Source: Nocardia araoensis NBRC 100135 (GTDB taxonomy: Bacteria > Actinomycetota > Actinomycetes > Mycobacteriales > Mycobacteriaceae). From it: a DNA stretch of 64,000 nucleotides. The notes under the pieces were generated by a model. It was not told where the DNA came from. It saw only the letters and a list, made by a program, of their open reading frames with translations, and did not search any database. The number at the start of each line of letters is the position of its first letter. Position 1 is the stretch's first letter. The translations under genes were made by a program, and so were the position numbers. The stretch covers positions 79,239 through 143,238 of the forward strand of contig NZ_BAFR01000174.1 of assembly GCF_000308435.1 (NCBI RefSeq), given 5' to 3'. This document shows, one piece after another, positions 1-50,695 of the stretch.

Positions 1-501
1 GTCCTCGTGCCGGACCCGGACCGCTTGATCCACTTGCAATTCCGGCGCTTCGCCGGATGCCCGGTGTGCAACCTGCACCTGCGCTCGATCGTCACGCGCC
101 ACGCGGAGATCGCCGCGGCGGGCATCCGCGAAGTGATCGTCTTCCATTCCAGCGCGGCGGAATTGCGCAAATACACCGCCGAACTGCCGCTGGACGTAAT
201 CGCCGATCCGGACCGGAAGCTCTACCGCGAATTCGGCGTCGAGACCTCACCTCGCGCACTGCTCGACCCGCGCGGCTGGCCCGCCATCCTGCGCGGCGTC
301 GCTCACGACGTCTACGCGACTCTGCGCCGCAAGCAGGCCGCCCCGCCCGCCAAGCCCGAGGGCGGCAGTCTCGGGCTGCCCGCCGATTTCCTCATCTCCC
401 CCGACGGACGCGTGCTCGCGGCGAAACACGGCGCGCACGTCTACGACCAGTGGTCGGTCGACGAACTCCTCGCACTCGCCCCGGTAGAGCGTCGGTCGTG
501 A
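1..501 (+). CDS. Peroxiredoxin-like (AhpC/TSA-type) protein, 5' end cut by window edge
   Basis: The frame is open from the first base of the window, so the true start probably lies upstream; the GTG at 7 is only the first start codon visible. The protein begins at the thioredoxin-fold core and carries a CPVC active-site-like motif about 18 residues in (FRRFAGCPVCNLHLRS). Next come a strand-helix segment with VIVFHSSAAELRKY and a late LPADFLISPDGRVLAAKHG stretch typical of the 'peroxiredoxin-like family' relatives of AhpC/TSA. A thiol-dependent peroxidase or disulfide-handling role in the cytoplasm is the family expectation; the substrate is unknown. The stop TGA overlaps the GTG of the next gene, so the two are likely translated together. 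Family members usually have some 15-25 more N-terminal residues, consistent with truncation by the window edge. Confidence 0.8.
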   Translation, partial: VLVPDPDRLIHLQFRRFAGCPVCNLHLRSIVTRHAEIAAAGIREVIVFHSSAAELRKYTAELPLDVIADPDRKLYREFGVETSPRALLDPRGWPAILRGVAHDVYATLRRKQAAPPAKPEGGSLGLPADFLISPDGRVLAAKHGAHVYDQWSVDELLALAPVERRS

Positions 502-980
502 GAACTGCCGAAAGACCCTTGGTTGCGCGGACCTTCGCGTTGGTTCCCAGCGGGCTGCTCGCCGGTGCGTTCGGGTATGGGGCGGTCAACGTCCTCTACG
601 CTTTCCGCAAAGTCCCGCTGGATGTGCGCTTCACCTTCCACACCGCCTTGATGAGCGTCAACGGCGTGGTCATGCAGTCGTCGATGGGCCTGACCATCCT
701 GAGCACACTGGTGCTCGCGATCCGCTCGACCGGCCGCTCGCGCCTGCTCGCCGGTAGTGCGAGCCTCCTGGCTGTCGCCGCGTTCCTCATCACCCGCCTC
801 GGCAATGTCCCGATCAACCAGAAGATCAAGGTGTGGGCGGTCAGCGGCCCACCCGCCGACTACGCCGAAATCCTCGGCCGCTGGGAGGCGTTCCACTTCG
901 CCCGCACCGCCTGCGCACTCGTGGCCTTCGGATTGGTCGTGGTGACAACCCTGCTCCCGGCGCAGCAAGCACGCCCATGA
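498..980 (+). CDS. DUF1772 (anthrone oxygenase-like) membrane protein
   Basis: The GTG at 498 overlaps the TGA of the upstream gene (GTGA), which fixes the start and suggests translational coupling. The 160-residue product has about four hydrophobic segments (near residues 10-30, 55-75, 85-105 and 135-155). It carries the family pattern NVPINQKIKVW followed by WEAFHFARTACALVAF. DUF1772 proteins are small integral membrane proteins; some fungal and plant relatives act as anthrone oxygenases, but bacterial members mostly have no assigned role. Co-location with a thiol-peroxidase-like gene hints at a redox or stress unit, which is inference. The ATG at 977 overlaps this stop but opens only a 24-codon frame. 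Confidence 0.75.
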   Translation: MRTAERPLVARTFALVPSGLLAGAFGYGAVNVLYAFRKVPLDVRFTFHTALMSVNGVVMQSSMGLTILSTLVLAIRSTGRSRLLAGSASLLAVAAFLITRLGNVPINQKIKVWAVSGPPADYAEILGRWEAFHFARTACALVAFGLVVVTTLLPAQQARP

Positions 981-1060
981 CCACCGTCGAGCTGTTCGTC
1001 TCCCGCGACGCACTGGCCGCGGCCAGCCGCCACCCGCGGTGTTGTTGCTAGCATTTCGCG

Positions 1061-1192
1061 GTGGTAGCGGATTCGTATCCCGCGGTGGACTGTTAGGGCC
1101 ATCCGAGCATCGTCGTCCCGCTCAAGGCGACAACCGGGATTGTCACGCACAGCCATCCGCAGCACCAGCTGACCTGGGCGCCCGACGGGGTA
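1061..1192 (+). pseudogene. Remnant of an AraC-family regulator (N-terminal cupin fragment)
   Basis: Read from GTG 1061 in one frame, this stretch gives about 11 residues, an in-frame TAG at 1094, and then a segment containing IVVPLKATTGIVTHSHPQHQ followed by LTWAPDGV. The pattern HSHPQHQLxWAxxGV is the metal- or ligand-binding cupin signature of AraC-family regulators. Beyond about 1192 the similarity stops and no helix-turn-helix region follows. The fragment sits between a 24-codon open stub (977-1051) and the convergent MFS gene, so this interval looks like the scar of a deletion. AraC regulators often lie beside MFS exporters, so it may once have controlled the neighbouring transporter; that is inference. 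Confidence 0.55.
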
Positions 1193-1208
1193 CCGCGTTC
1201 CGACGCGA

Positions 1209-1255
1209 AATCGGCACCACACCCGCCGCGTACTTGGGCGGGCGCGGTGCCGATT
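1209..1255 (-). terminator. Hairpin terminator of the MFS gene
   Basis: Two 19-base arms (1209-1227 and 1237-1255) pair with two mismatches around a 9-base loop. The hairpin begins 18 bases past the MFS stop on the minus strand. There is no clear U-run, which is common for actinobacterial terminators. It could also stop plus-strand transcription from the operon to its left. Confidence 0.6.
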
Positions 1256-1273
1256 CGGTGTGAACCTGACGGA

Positions 1274-2875
1274 TCAGGCCCCCTGGGTGGGACGAGTGCG
1301 CTTGCCGCGCAGGTGATCCACGCCGAAAGCGAGCACGGAGGCGACCACCGCGACGCACCCGATCGCGGCGCCGAGGCCGACCATGGAGTTCAGCCCGTCG
1401 ATCGACGCGGAGGTCGCGATGTGCGACAGGTCCGACGCGATCGGCTGGAACTGCGCGGGCAGCCCGTCGGCCACCGAACGACCGGCGCCGGAGCCGGCCG
1501 CCTCCAGGAACTGCTCACGCAGCACCGGCGGGACGGCTCCGGGCAGGGCATCCAGCCCGTCGGCCGCGGAACCGCGCGCCGAGTGGTTGAACATGGCGCC
1601 CAGCCCGGCCACGCCGACCGCGAGGCCGACCTGCCGAAGGGTGCCGAAGGTCGCGCTGGCCATGCCCGCGTTCTCGTCGGAGGCGAAGGTGAGCGAGGCC
1701 GCCTGGTTGACGGCCGTGATCGCGCCGAGCCCGAGGCCGCCGAGCACCATTCCGGGCAGGAAATGCGTCCAGGAGTCGTCGGAACCGAAGTCGCCCATCA
1801 GCCAAGTGGCCAGCGCGACCATGCCCATCGTGACCGGCAGCGAGACCGCGAACGGCACCCGCTTCGCGAAGACCATCGCCAGCGGCGCGCTGATCAGCGC
1901 GGCCACGCTCACGGGCAGCAACCGCAGGCCCATCTGCAACGGCGTGTACCCGAGCGTGTTGATCAGGAACACCGCCAGGTAGTTGCTCGCGGCCATCAGC
2001 GTCGCCATGTGCCCGATCGAGACGATGGCCGTGCCGGTGAATCCGCGCTTGCGCACCATGGACACGTCGAGCAGCGGGTGCGCGGCCTTGAACTGCCACG
2101 CCGCGAATCCGGCCAGCAACACCGCGGCGGCGGCGCCGAGCCCGAGCACCGCAGCCGAGGTCCAGCCCAGCGAGTTGCCGCGGGTCAGCGCGAAGACACC
2201 CGTCACCAGGCCACCGGTGAGCAGCAGCGACCCCGGCCAGTCGGCCTTGCGCCCCTCCATCCGCGCCGACTCCGGCATCCGCAGTAGGGCGAGCACGCCG
2301 ATGAAGATGCCGATCGGGACGTTGATCGTGAAGATCGAGCGCCAGCCGAACTGGGTGACCAGCGCGCCGCCGAGCACCGGGCCCGCGACGGTCGCGCTCG
2401 CCATGACGGCGCCGTAGACGCCGATGGCCTTCGCGCGCTTGCCCGCGTCGGGGTAGGCCACCGCGAGCAGCGGCAACGCCGTCGCAAAGATCATCGCTGA
2501 GCCGACGCTCTGCACCGCGCGCAGGATGTTCAACTGAAGAATGCTGTCTGCCAGCGCCAACGCCAGCGACGACGCGGTGAACACCGTCATGCCCGCGAGG
2601 AAGAGACGCTTCCGGCCGAACCGGTCGCCGAGCGTGGCGAAGGTCAGCAGCAGTCCCGCCATCGGGATGGCGTAAGCGTCGATGACCCACTGCAATCCGT
2701 CGATGGACGTGTCGAAGTCGGTGCGGATATCGGCGAGCGCGGCGGAGACCACGGTCAGGTCGAGCATCATCATGAAGATGGCCCCGCTGACCAGGAACAG
2801 CACCAGCCCGGCGCGCAGCGGACTTGCGGAAGAGTCGTCGGGCTCGAGGCCGGACGAGGTTGCGATCGTGGACAT
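1274..2875 (-). CDS. MFS drug exporter, DHA2 (EmrB/QacA) 14-helix type
   Basis: A 533-residue proton-coupled multidrug efflux permease of the inner membrane. The chosen start (MSTIATSSG, ATG at 2875) is preceded by AAGGAAGAC, a good ribosome site; a longer open frame upstream lacks one. Visible signatures are the DHA2 helix-1 motif with MMMLDLTVVSAAL (about residues 35-50), the loop 2-3 motif GDRFGRKRLFLAG, motif C in helix 5 (GPVLGGALVTQFGWRSIFTI), NVPIG, and about 14 hydrophobic segments. The C-terminus ends in a basic tail after the last helix. It is transcribed toward the AraC remnant and ends at a strong hairpin. Substrate is unknown; export of the NRPS product is possible but the gene is not in an operon with it. 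Confidence 0.9.
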   Translation of the reverse strand: MSTIATSSGLEPDDSSASPLRAGLVLFLVSGAIFMMMLDLTVVSAALADIRTDFDTSIDGLQWVIDAYAIPMAGLLLTFATLGDRFGRKRLFLAGMTVFTASSLALALADSILQLNILRAVQSVGSAMIFATALPLLAVAYPDAGKRAKAIGVYGAVMASATVAGPVLGGALVTQFGWRSIFTINVPIGIFIGVLALLRMPESARMEGRKADWPGSLLLTGGLVTGVFALTRGNSLGWTSAAVLGLGAAAAVLLAGFAAWQFKAAHPLLDVSMVRKRGFTGTAIVSIGHMATLMAASNYLAVFLINTLGYTPLQMGLRLLPVSVAALISAPLAMVFAKRVPFAVSLPVTMGMVALATWLMGDFGSDDSWTHFLPGMVLGGLGLGAITAVNQAASLTFASDENAGMASATFGTLRQVGLAVGVAGLGAMFNHSARGSAADGLDALPGAVPPVLREQFLEAAGSGAGRSVADGLPAQFQPIASDLSHIATSASIDGLNSMVGLGAAIGCVAVVASVLAFGVDHLRGKRTRPTQGA

Positions 2876-3038
2876 GTCTTCCTTGTGAAGTTCGCGCACC
2901 ACCCGCGAAACGCGTGCGGGCGAGTCCATTACGGACCGAGAAGGACGGGAAACGCGCGACCGAAGCCGCGCCCCCGACACTATCCACACCCCCAACCCCC
3001 GTAAATGACGTATCAAGCCAAACAAACTCGCGCAGCGA

Positions 3039-3094
3039 CGAGTGGCACATGGTGGAGAGGTCTCTCGCGCTTTGCCGCAACCATGTGCCACTCG
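3039..3094 (-). terminator. 15-bp perfect inverted repeat with 26-nt loop after the first Uma2 gene
   Basis: Arms 3039-3053 (CGAGTGGCACATGGT) and 3080-3094 are perfect complements, separated by 26 bases. The element starts 12 bases after the Uma2 stop on the minus strand, so a terminator is the simplest reading. The loop is large for a terminator, so a REP-like palindrome or protein-binding site is an alternative. Confidence 0.45.
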
Positions 3095-3106
3095 CGGCTG
3101 TGCGGG

Positions 3107-3706
3107 CTAGGGCTGTTCCAGTACATCGAAGGGAACGGTTGCCTCGACCGGGTCGTCGAGTAGCAGTACGCGTCGGTGGACTGTGTGGGCCAGGTAGCGG
3201 CGGCCGGACCAATCGAGACGGTATTCCTCGATCTCTTCGATGCGTTCTTCCTTCTGATCGAGCCGGACGATCAGGTAGCGAGGAATACCGGCAGCCGCGT
3301 ATTGGATTCGCTTGTCGTTGATATCGGCATCGATGGTCGACTCCGAAGTGACCTCGACCACCAGCAGAATGTGCTCACGCACGGTGTTGACGTCGTAAGG
3401 CTCGCAGTCCCGGATCCAGATGTCGGGGTAGCGGATATTCAACCGCCGATCCGCCGCTGCGGATTCCGCGTCGGCGAATCGTGCGGCCACATCGGAGTCC
3501 ACGACCATGCACGGCCCGCCATCGCGGCGGGCCGCCTCCAGCATTCCGGCCAGCCGCCGCACCACACGGCTGTGCACCGGGCTTTGGGCCATCATTCGCA
3601 CTACGCGCCCGTCGATGATCTCGATGTCACCGAGCCCGGCAGTCGCCCCTTCGGCGAACTGCTCGGCCGTCACACGTAGTACCTGTTGCTCGTCGGGAGC
3701 GCTCAT
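3107..3706 (-). CDS. Uma2-family (DUF820) putative endonuclease
   Basis: A 199-residue protein starting at MSAPDEQQ (ATG 3706); an in-frame GTG at 3742 would add 12 residues. It shows the Uma2/DUF820 restriction-endonuclease-like fold signatures: an N-terminal IIDGRVVRMMAQSPVHSRV segment, NIRYPDIWIRD (the acidic PD motif), and HILLVVEVTSESTIDADINDK, where the E-V-x-S motif and following lysine complete a PD-(D/E)XK-type site. The YAAAGIPRYLIVRLD stretch is also typical. The family is abundant in cyanobacteria and actinomycetes, and its biological role is unresolved. A second family member lies directly upstream on the same strand. Confidence 0.85.
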   Translation of the reverse strand: MSAPDEQQVLRVTAEQFAEGATAGLGDIEIIDGRVVRMMAQSPVHSRVVRRLAGMLEAARRDGGPCMVVDSDVAARFADAESAAADRRLNIRYPDIWIRDCEPYDVNTVREHILLVVEVTSESTIDADINDKRIQYAAAGIPRYLIVRLDQKEERIEEIEEYRLDWSGRRYLAHTVHRRVLLLDDPVEATVPFDVLEQP

Positions 3707-3790
3707 AGCGACATCATTGCAGTTCGCACCGAACCGGACCACGGACTCGGCTGACGATCACCCCCGGCGGCGAGAGGAACCATTACCACG

Positions 3791-3804
3791 GCGGAAGATT
3801 CCGC
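3791..3804 (-). terminator. Short hairpin after the second Uma2 gene
   Basis: GCGGAA (3791-3796) and TTCCGC (3799-3804) form a 6-bp stem with a 2-base loop, 10 bases downstream of the stop at 3815. A loop this small cannot close in RNA without opening a pair, so this is a weak terminator candidate. Confidence 0.25.
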
Positions 3805-3814
3805 TACGGCGAGG

Positions 3815-4390
3815 TCAGGGCAGGAGGGTGGCGGGGTCGATCGTGAATTCGAAGGGGCTGCGCAAGGTGACGGTGTCACCGGCAGACACCCGGTGGGTCA
3901 GCTCGTAGGTGCTGTCGGCACCGAGTTCGTGTGCGAACAGAACGGGAAGCGACTCGCCCGGCAATTGGCCCTTGAAGGCGTTGGGCTCGAAGCGCCAGTA
4001 GTTCGTGATGCCGGCTTCGGCATAAACCACGGGTTTGACCATGCGGTCCTGCATCGTAGTGGATTTGGACACCACTTCTACCACCAGTTCCACCTGGTGA
4101 GCAGGAACCCCTCTTGCGTCGACATCGATCGAGTCGGCCACCACCATGAGATCGGGAATCGGCTCGTCGTCGCCGATCAGCACGCCGGCGCCTTCGAGCA
4201 CCAAGCGGCCAGGAGGCAACACCGCGTCGAGGGCACGTCCCAGCCATCTGATCAGCAACTGATGGCGAGGCTTGGGCGCGGCATTCACGACGAGCTGACC
4301 ATTCAACACCTCGTAACGCAATCCGTCTTCGGGCATGTGATCGAGGTCGGCAGCCGTCCAGCCGTCGCCATGAGGAACTGGCATCGCCAT
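3815..4390 (-). CDS. Uma2-family (DUF820) putative endonuclease, second copy
   Basis: A 191-residue protein. The start MAMPVPHGDGW (ATG 4390) is set by a perfect GGAGG nine bases upstream. Signatures are LRYEVLNGQLVVNAAPKPRH (N-terminal DUF820 block), PIPDLMVVADS (acidic PD motif), VELVVEVVSKST followed by DRMVKPVVYAEAGITNYW (E-V-x-S and K), and an FTIDP C-terminal strand. It is only distantly similar to the neighbouring Uma2 protein, so the pair is not a recent duplication. The 108 bases between the two genes contain a short hairpin, so they may be separate transcripts. Confidence 0.85.
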   Translation of the reverse strand: MAMPVPHGDGWTAADLDHMPEDGLRYEVLNGQLVVNAAPKPRHQLLIRWLGRALDAVLPPGRLVLEGAGVLIGDDEPIPDLMVVADSIDVDARGVPAHQVELVVEVVSKSTTMQDRMVKPVVYAEAGITNYWRFEPNAFKGQLPGESLPVLFAHELGADSTYELTHRVSAGDTVTLRSPFEFTIDPATLLP

Positions 4391-4434
4391 GAAACCACCT
4401 CCAACCTCGTAGGACGGTGACGATCGCCGCCGCC

Positions 4435-4481
4435 GATCGACTCGAGTGTAATCGCGTGGAGCGAATTGATTCGAGTCGATC
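4435..4481. repeat. 11-bp perfect inverted repeat upstream of the second Uma2 gene
   Basis: GATCGACTCGA (4435-4445) is repeated inverted at 4471-4481 with a 25-base spacer. It lies 45-91 bases upstream of the Uma2 start at 4390, in the gap after the NRPS terminator. It is placed where an operator or 5'-UTR hairpin would be; no known regulator site was recognised. Confidence 0.4.
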
Positions 4482-4498
4482 GAGCGGAGCAACGCCAC

Positions 4499-4534
4499 TG
4501 GTGTAGGGCACAGGTCGCCCGGTGCCCTACACCA
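4499..4534 (-). terminator. Strong terminator of the giant NRPS gene
   Basis: A 13-bp perfect stem (4499-4511 with 4522-4534; core GGTGTAGGGCAC) with a 10-base loop, beginning 16 bases past the NRPS stop. Its position confirms that the NRPS really ends at 4551 and is not truncated by a sequencing frameshift. Confidence 0.75.
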
Positions 4535-4550
4535 CCGACAGCCGTCGCGT

Positions 4551-48260
<43,710 letters not shown>

Positions 48261-48798
48261 ACCCAGAGGGGGCGCGCACCTGTTCGAGCGTGGCGCCTGC
48301 GTCTCCGGGTTGAGTTCTCACATCAAATCAGGCAAAAAATGTTCATTTGAACTATCTGTCCAACAGGCCGGGCTTGTTACATGGGCTCGACCGTGCCCAG
48401 AACCCACCGACCGGCTCCGCCGGGACCTTCTTTGCGAATCACCGGATCAATCTACCGTCGCCCCCGGCAGCCGACCAACCATCGGTCATAGCCGACGAAC
48501 ATCAACGCTGGCAGACGCGTCTTAAGAGGTTTGCCATGAGGATGTTGTGGTTCTCACATGAGTCACCGGCGCACCATTCCGGGAATTTCGGACCGGTGGA
48601 GGCGGGCGCCTATTGCAGCTGCCGTCACCGGATGAGAGCAGAGCGGACCAAGATCACCGCAGCTCGGCACGACACTACATGTTGCGCGGACCGCGCCCGC
48701 CGAGCCGAGCTTGCCGCGACCGCGCTGCCCGCTGAGCAGGCTGCCCAACGACCGTCCTGCCCAACCGACCGGGGCAGGCGGGTGGCCGCAGTCGGCGG
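48261..48798. promoter_or_regulatory. Upstream region of the NRPS gene
   Basis: About 540 bases without a convincing gene between cobM and the NRPS, both on the minus strand. The part nearest the NRPS is unusually AT-rich for this genome (about 48,320-48,360). It contains a perfect palindrome, GTTCATTTGAAC (48341-48352), some 80 bases upstream of the first start. This is the likely promoter/operator zone, but no confident -35/-10 pair could be fixed. An open plus-strand frame at 48536-48847 with an AGAGG before its ATG was considered and not called. Confidence 0.4.
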
Positions 48799-49566
48799 CT
48801 ACTCGCGCGATGCGGCCGCCGATTCGCGCACGCGCGCCGGGTCGTAGAGGTGGGATTGCGCGCACGACAGCGCGGGCGTGAGCGCGCGGCCCACCAGGAT
48901 CACCGCCGCCTGCCGCAGCCCGGCTGCCTCGACCTGGTCGGCGATGTCGTTCAGGGTGCCGCGCAGCACCAGTTGCTCGGGCTGGCTGGCGCGGTAGACG
49001 ACGGCCACCGGGCAATCCGGCCCGTAGTCGGCGGACAGTTCGGCGGCCAAGGCGCGGACGCGGGTGATCGCCAGGTGCAGCGCGAGCGTGGCCCCGGTGG
49101 CGGCGAAGTTCGCCAGCGCTTCGGACTCGGGCATCGCGGTGGAGCGGGCCTGCGTGCGGGTCAGCACGACCGACTGCACCAGCTCCGGCACGGTCAGCTC
49201 CGCGCCGAGCACCGCCGCCGCGGCGGCATAGGCGGGCACGCCCGGTGTGACGTCCCACGGCACCCCGTGCGCGTCCAGCCTGCGGGTCTGCTCGGTCAGC
49301 GCCGAATACAACGACGGGTCGCCCGAGCACAGGCGGGCCACGTCCTTCCCCGCGGAGGTGGCGCGCACCAAACGCTCGGTGATCTGGTCGAGATCCAAGT
49401 GCTGCGTATCGATCAGCTCGGCGTCCGGTGCGCAGTACGCCAGCACGTCGGGATCCAGATAGGTCCCCGCGTACAGACACACCGGCGACGCGCGCAGCAA
49501 CTCGACCGCCCGCACCGTCAACAAATCGGCCGCACCCGGCCCGGCCCCGATGAAGTGCACGGTCAT
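48799..49566 (-). CDS. cobM: Precorrin-4 C11-methyltransferase
   Basis: A 255-residue SAM-dependent methyltransferase of aerobic cobalamin synthesis, converting precorrin-4 to precorrin-5. The full family length is present. Visible motifs are the N-terminal VHFIGAGPGAADLLTVRA SAM-binding loop, LYAGTYLDP, ARLCSGDPSLYSALTEQ, DVTPGVPAYAAAAAVLGAEL and VLTRTQARSTAMPE, all characteristic of CobM/CbiF. The ATG at 49566 gives the standard MTVHFIGAGPG start. It lies 58 bases downstream of a PPOX-class F420 protein gene on the same strand and may be co-transcribed with it. No other cob gene is in the window, so cobalamin genes are scattered here. No cobalamin riboswitch was seen upstream. Confidence 0.95.
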   Translation of the reverse strand: MTVHFIGAGPGAADLLTVRAVELLRASPVCLYAGTYLDPDVLAYCAPDAELIDTQHLDLDQITERLVRATSAGKDVARLCSGDPSLYSALTEQTRRLDAHGVPWDVTPGVPAYAAAAAVLGAELTVPELVQSVVLTRTQARSTAMPESEALANFAATGATLALHLAITRVRALAAELSADYGPDCPVAVVYRASQPEQLVLRGTLNDIADQVEAAGLRQAAVILVGRALTPALSCAQSHLYDPARVRESAAASRE

Positions 49567-49624
49567 GCGCGCGAGTGTATTGACCGCCGGACATCACTCG
49601 TTCGGCGACCGAGCGCCGGGGTGC

Positions 49625-50050
49625 TCAGGCGGTGGCGTCGAAGTGGGCGATCACCTTGTCCGGGCGGAGGCGGACGACGAGTTCGCCGGGTACACCGTTG
49701 CGCTTGCCGAATTCCTCGGCGCGGTCGGCGCCCATGTAGCGGCCGGCGATCTCCGTAGCGGTGCGCAGCAGCTCGTCCGGGTCCTCCGAGAGTGTCACCG
49801 AGCCCCGCAGCTGGACCGACGCGTAGGGCGGCTCCTCCAGGTCGACGCACACCGAGACGCGCCCGTCTCTGGCGAACGCCTTGCCCTTCGCAGTGGACTT
49901 GCCGGTGTTGAAGACCAGCTCGTCGCCGTCGACGATGAACCACACCGGCGTCACCATCGGCCTGCCGTCGGCTGCCACGAACGCCACCTTGCCGGTGCGG
50001 GTGCCATGGGTGAGAAACTCGCGCACTTCGGGATCGGAAAGAGAGGCCAT
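49625..50050 (-). CDS. PPOX-class F420-dependent oxidoreductase
   Basis: A 141-residue split-barrel flavin/deazaflavin-binding protein (Rv1155/Rv2061c-like group). It shows LTHGTRTGKVAFVAADGRP, VTPVWFIVDGDELVFNTG, KGKAFARDGRVSVCVD and YMGADRAEEFGKRNGVPGE, the signatures of the mycobacterial-type F420 families. Such enzymes use F420H2 to reduce small conjugated substrates; the substrate here is unknown. ATG 50050 follows a GGGTGAG ribosome site. Its position upstream of cobM recalls mycobacterial gene order, where related PPOX genes lie near cobalamin genes (from memory). It acts in the cytoplasm as a likely homodimer. Confidence 0.88.
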   Translation of the reverse strand: MASLSDPEVREFLTHGTRTGKVAFVAADGRPMVTPVWFIVDGDELVFNTGKSTAKGKAFARDGRVSVCVDLEEPPYASVQLRGSVTLSEDPDELLRTATEIAGRYMGADRAEEFGKRNGVPGELVVRLRPDKVIAHFDATA

Positions 50051-50106
50051 CTGCTCACCCTAGATCTCGCACTCGCTCGGCAGGGGTTGGTCGATCGGCT
50101 GTGTCC

Positions 50107-50152
50107 TGCCTGCGCGCGATCCTCCGCGGAGCGCGGATGAACTGCGCAGGCA
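50107..50152 (-). terminator. Hairpin downstream of the zinc-ribbon gene
   Basis: TGCCTGCGC (50107-50115) pairs perfectly with 50144-50152, and the interior holds a second palindrome, CTCCGCGGAG. It lies about 80 bases past the zinc-ribbon stop and 57 bases before the PPOX start, so it may end the former transcript or act in the leader of the latter. Confidence 0.35.
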
Positions 50153-50230
50153 TCGACCACGCTGAATGGGAGCCGCGATCCGCACGCGCCCGAGGCCGGG
50201 CGGTCGACACGCGACGGGACGTCGCTGGGG

Positions 50231-50569
50231 TCAGCGCTGCCAGTTGGCGTCGGGCTGGTTGGGCGCGGGCGGCTGGGGCCACTGCGCGCCGGGGCCGCCT
50301 GCGAGAGGCTGCTGGTACTGGGCGGAGGACTCGGCGTCGGCCCGAGCGAGAAGGTCGGCGACCTGCGGTCCGGCGACCGGTGACGATGCGCCGCACCAGG
50401 TGCAATCCAGATGATGCTTGGTGCTGAGCGGGAAGAGCGGGATGAAGAACAGCGTGAACTTGGTGACGAGTTTGCGCAGCGCGTGCGCGGCGGGATTGCC
50501 GCAGCGGCCGCAGATCAAGGTGATCATGGCAAGCGTGTGGATACGCTTCTGCCAGCCCCAGATCAGCAT
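50231..50569 (-). CDS. Small zinc-ribbon protein
   Basis: A 112-residue protein beginning MLIWGWQKRIHTLAMITL. It has two CxxC pairs (CGRCG near residue 20 and CTWCG near residue 57) that would form one zinc ribbon. Between them is a hydrophobic FTLFFIPLFPLSTKHH segment. The C-terminal part is a low-complexity Pro/Gln/Ala tail. This is a known actinobacterial zinc-ribbon protein type without assigned function; the hydrophobic stretch could anchor it at the membrane. ATG 50569 is preceded by GGGGG. It has no operon partner visible. Confidence 0.8.
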   Translation of the reverse strand: MLIWGWQKRIHTLAMITLICGRCGNPAAHALRKLVTKFTLFFIPLFPLSTKHHLDCTWCGASSPVAGPQVADLLARADAESSAQYQQPLAGGPGAQWPQPPAPNQPDANWQR

Positions 50570-50695
50570 GTGAAACCCCCGAAGAGAGAAAATCCGATGC
50601 CGGTCACAGTAGTCGATCGGCCGCGCATCGGCGTCAGTGCAGAACGGCCGCTCCTCCAGCGGCGGCGATATCGCCGACCCGGCCGCGCGTCCGCG

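Noticed and set aside
2876..3091. Longer start for the first MFS exporter (up to about 72 extra residues)
   Set aside because: The extension is Arg/Ser-rich without family similarity, and the ATG at 2875 has a good AAGGAAG ribosome site.
48536..48847. Plus-strand 103-codon frame beginning MRMLWFSHESPAHHSG with AGAGG seven bases upstream
   Set aside because: Third-position GC is mixed, no family is recognised, and the end runs antisense into cobM. Kept only as a note for someone searching for small leader peptides.
49567..49624. Possible cobalamin riboswitch before cobM
   Set aside because: Only 58 bases separate cobM from the upstream gene, and neither this gap nor the region before 50050 shows the B12-box pattern.
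50663..50676. Perfect 14-bp palindrome CGGCGATATCGCCG after the response regulator gene
   Set aside because: It has no loop, so is a poor hairpin; a palindrome of this length can arise by chance in GC-rich DNA, and its position after the stop gives no clear operator role.
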